DNA of 43,369 bases from Bacteroidales bacterium (GTDB lineage: Bacteria > Bacteroidota > Bacteroidia > Bacteroidales > Tenuifilaceae): NCBI GenBank assembly GCA_011045955.1, contig DSBV01000017.1:1-43369 (forward strand). The letters run 5' to 3'. Shown here piece after piece: positions 42,041 to 43,369 of the stretch. Position 1 is the stretch's first letter; every line of letters starts with the position of its first letter. The notes under the pieces were generated by a model that was not told the origin of the DNA, ran no database searches, and saw only the letters and a program-made list of their open reading frames with translations. Position numbers and translations under genes: made by a program.

Positions 42041-42230
42041 TTAATCCCTCACGCAACGGACAGAAAACCCAAACTCCTTATCGAGGTTGCTTCTGCCTAC
42101 ATAGCTGCCATTGTAGTACATGTACCGGGTCCAGGCGATATCGGTACTGAGCTCAGAAGCACTCCACCAGTAACCGTAGTTGCCAATATTGCTGAATGTA
42201 CCACTATTGATACGGTAACTACCTGGAAGG
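42041..42230 (-). repeat. Variable-repeat-like 3' end of the FISUMP gene
   Basis: It aligns with the template-like remnant in two blocks. Block 42173-42216 differs from 40997-41040 at 42178, 42200, 42204 and 42210; each is T or G on the coding strand where the remnant has A. In 42071-42091 eight of nine differences also fall at remnant A. Substitutions confined to template A are the mark of DGR mutagenic retrohoming. Upstream of 42216 ordinary differences appear, marking the edge of the variable region. Confidence 0.6.
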
Positions 42231-43369
42231 GCTGTAAAGCCGGTTTCGTTGGTTGCACCTGCGTTTGGGCTATTCCAATGCGTAGTTCCGGTTTCTTTTA
42301 GTTTGCCTCCGGCAACGCTTTCGCCGCCTAAATAGTCAGTCAATTCTGTCCACTCGGCATGACTTGGCAAATGCCAACCGTCAGGGCATACGCCTTGCAC
42401 TCCGCTTGGGTTGGATGTGCTACTTGTTTCGCTATTCATTGCAGCAGGCCAGTTGTATAATACGCCGTATGTCGAATAATTTGTTGAGGATTTAGCTGCT
42501 GCAACATCGGTGCCATTGTAGCCATATACATAGTAATATGGTATTGTTTGCGAACCTGTGCCTAGTCCAACCACACTTGGTAAATATTTTAGGTTCTCTG
42601 CCATCCATTCTTGGTTGCCTATAGTTATTGTTTGATATTCAGTTCCATCTCTACTGTCGGTAAATGTACCGCTTGGTACATCTGTTACTGTAAGATAATC
42701 GCTTTTTGTTTTTGTTGCACTTAATACTCCATTACTTGCTGTTAAAATTACAGTATAAGTTCCTTCTGCATTGTAGGTATGTGTTGGATTTTGATCTGTT
42801 GATGTATTGCCATCGCCAAAATCCCATTGCCAACTTGTAGCTTCTAAAACAGAATTGTCTGTAAATATTACTGAGTTTCCAAGTGTAATATCTGTATTAT
42901 CTGCCGTAAAATCAACAACTACCATACCATTACCCTCAAATAAACTAATTAATTGATCTACATAGGCTTTGGTGGCGGCGTCTTGGGCATTTACAGGGTC
43001 AGCAAGGTTTGTAATATTTTCATTATTCATATTTTTTGTCGCATAATCCTGCAAATCAGTTATCTGACTTTCGGTAATTTCCAATGCAGCTTGATGAGCA
43101 GTTACATCTTCCTCTGTTACGCTGTAATCAGAAATGTAATCGGGCGTTACTTTTACCCATTTTGTTCCGTTGAACTGCAATAAATCGCCGGTGGCTGCAT
43201 CTGTAAAATCAAAGTTTGCAGTAAATGTCGGGTCGGTTTCGTGATTGCTCAAATCAGTAATTTGACTTCCACTAATGGATATAGCCGCCTCGTGTGCCGT
43301 TACATCGCCTTCGGTTACGGTGTAGTCAGTTATATATCCTTCCGCTGAATGGTCGCCCCAGCCATGCGC
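42041..43369 (-). CDS. Surface protein with coil repeats, PKD and FISUMP domains (5' end outside window)
   Basis: The frame is open to the window edge; 442 residues are visible. The N-terminal part has tail-fibre-like repeats (TVTEGDVTAHEAAISI and SVTEEDVTAHQAALEI, with SQITDL after each), then DAATKAYVDQL. A PKD domain follows (WQWDFGDGNTSTDQNPTHTY), then a FISUMP-type lectin-like domain (IGNQEWMAENLKYLP, VCPDGWHLPSHAEWTELTDYLGG, FTALPGSYR, YWWSASE, ending FSVRCVRD). ATG 43252 is not the true start because the repeats extend upstream. In this fold a variable C-terminus forms a ligand-binding surface; here the 3' end pairs with a template-like repeat at 40930-41105. Confidence 0.85.
   Translation of the reverse strand, partial: AHGWGDHSAEGYITDYTVTEGDVTAHEAAISISGSQITDLSNHETDPTFTANFDFTDAATGDLLQFNGTKWVKVTPDYISDYSVTEEDVTAHQAALEITESQITDLQDYATKNMNNENITNLADPVNAQDAATKAYVDQLISLFEGNGMVVVDFTADNTDITLGNSVIFTDNSVLEATSWQWDFGDGNTSTDQNPTHTYNAEGTYTVILTASNGVLSATKTKSDYLTVTDVPSGTFTDSRDGTEYQTITIGNQEWMAENLKYLPSVVGLGTGSQTIPYYYVYGYNGTDVAAAKSSTNYSTYGVLYNWPAAMNSETSSTSNPSGVQGVCPDGWHLPSHAEWTELTDYLGGESVAGGKLKETGTTHWNSPNAGATNETGFTALPGSYRINSGTFSNIGNYGYWWSASELSTDIAWTRYMYYNGSYVGRSNLDKEFGFSVRCVRD

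Noticed and set aside
1-43369. tRNA, rRNA, CRISPR array or insertion sequence
   Set aside because: No cloverleaf or CCA-end pattern, rRNA-like stretch, regular spaced repeats, or transposase motif was recognised on either strand by eye. Short tRNAs could still be missed.

Overview
The window reads as a chromosome segment of an anaerobic, AT-leaning member of the Bacteroidota (Bacteroidales-like). Evidence: many genes are preceded by the Bacteroidota -7 promoter element TAnnTTTG. RpoD is the short 287-residue Bacteroidota primary sigma factor. There is a single-chain pyruvate:ferredoxin oxidoreductase, a propeller/Y_Y_Y sensor kinase, and a FISUMP-type surface protein. No rRNA, tRNA or CRISPR array was seen.

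Layout. 1-5.4 kb: a truncated sensor kinase overlapping xseB, a receiver-PAS-adenylate cyclase, cytidine deaminase, and an aspartase fused to an N-terminal cyclic-nucleotide-binding-like domain. 5.5-9.2 kb: a trypsin-fold protein lacking the catalytic His and a 32-residue membrane peptide, divergent from a large STAND/NACHT-like NTPase. 9.2-14.3 kb: a BadF-family sugar kinase overlapping an orphan family-5 solute-binding lipoprotein, a T/G/A-only RNA segment with a terminator, an unknown protein, a Crp/Fnr regulator and a glycosyltransferase. 14.4-16.1 kb: rpoD and rpe.

16.1-31 kb is the aromatic amino-acid block. Two operons diverge from one control region (23.57-24.10 kb). Leftward is trpE-trpG-trpD-trpC-trpF-trpB-trpA-DAHP synthase. 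Its leader encodes a peptide with three consecutive Trp codons and a textbook terminator/antiterminator pair. Rightward is tyrA, DAHP synthase-chorismate mutase, aroB, aroD, aroE, aroA, aroC. It is preceded by two attenuators in series, each with a Tyr-rich leader peptide (YYYSYYFY, then seven Tyr in a row) and its own terminator. The rightward operon is intact. In the leftward one trpD, trpC, trpB and trpA carry about ten frameshifts or nonsense codons, and the terminal DAHP synthase has lost a conserved active-site Arg and its upstream start codon. So tryptophan synthesis looks lost while chorismate, tyrosine and phenylalanine synthesis is kept and the trp control region still looks functional.

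31-40.8 kb: a LYS1-like dehydrogenase, pyruvate:ferredoxin oxidoreductase, an orphan hybrid sensor kinase and a secreted nuclease lipoprotein. 40.8-43.4 kb: on the minus strand, what looks like the remains of a diversity-generating retroelement. It has a PKD/FISUMP surface protein whose 3' end behaves as a variable repeat, an Avd-like four-helix protein, a second four-helix protein, and an Asn-codon-rich template-repeat remnant with an internal deletion. No reverse transcriptase is present. Most differences between the two repeats fall at template adenines.
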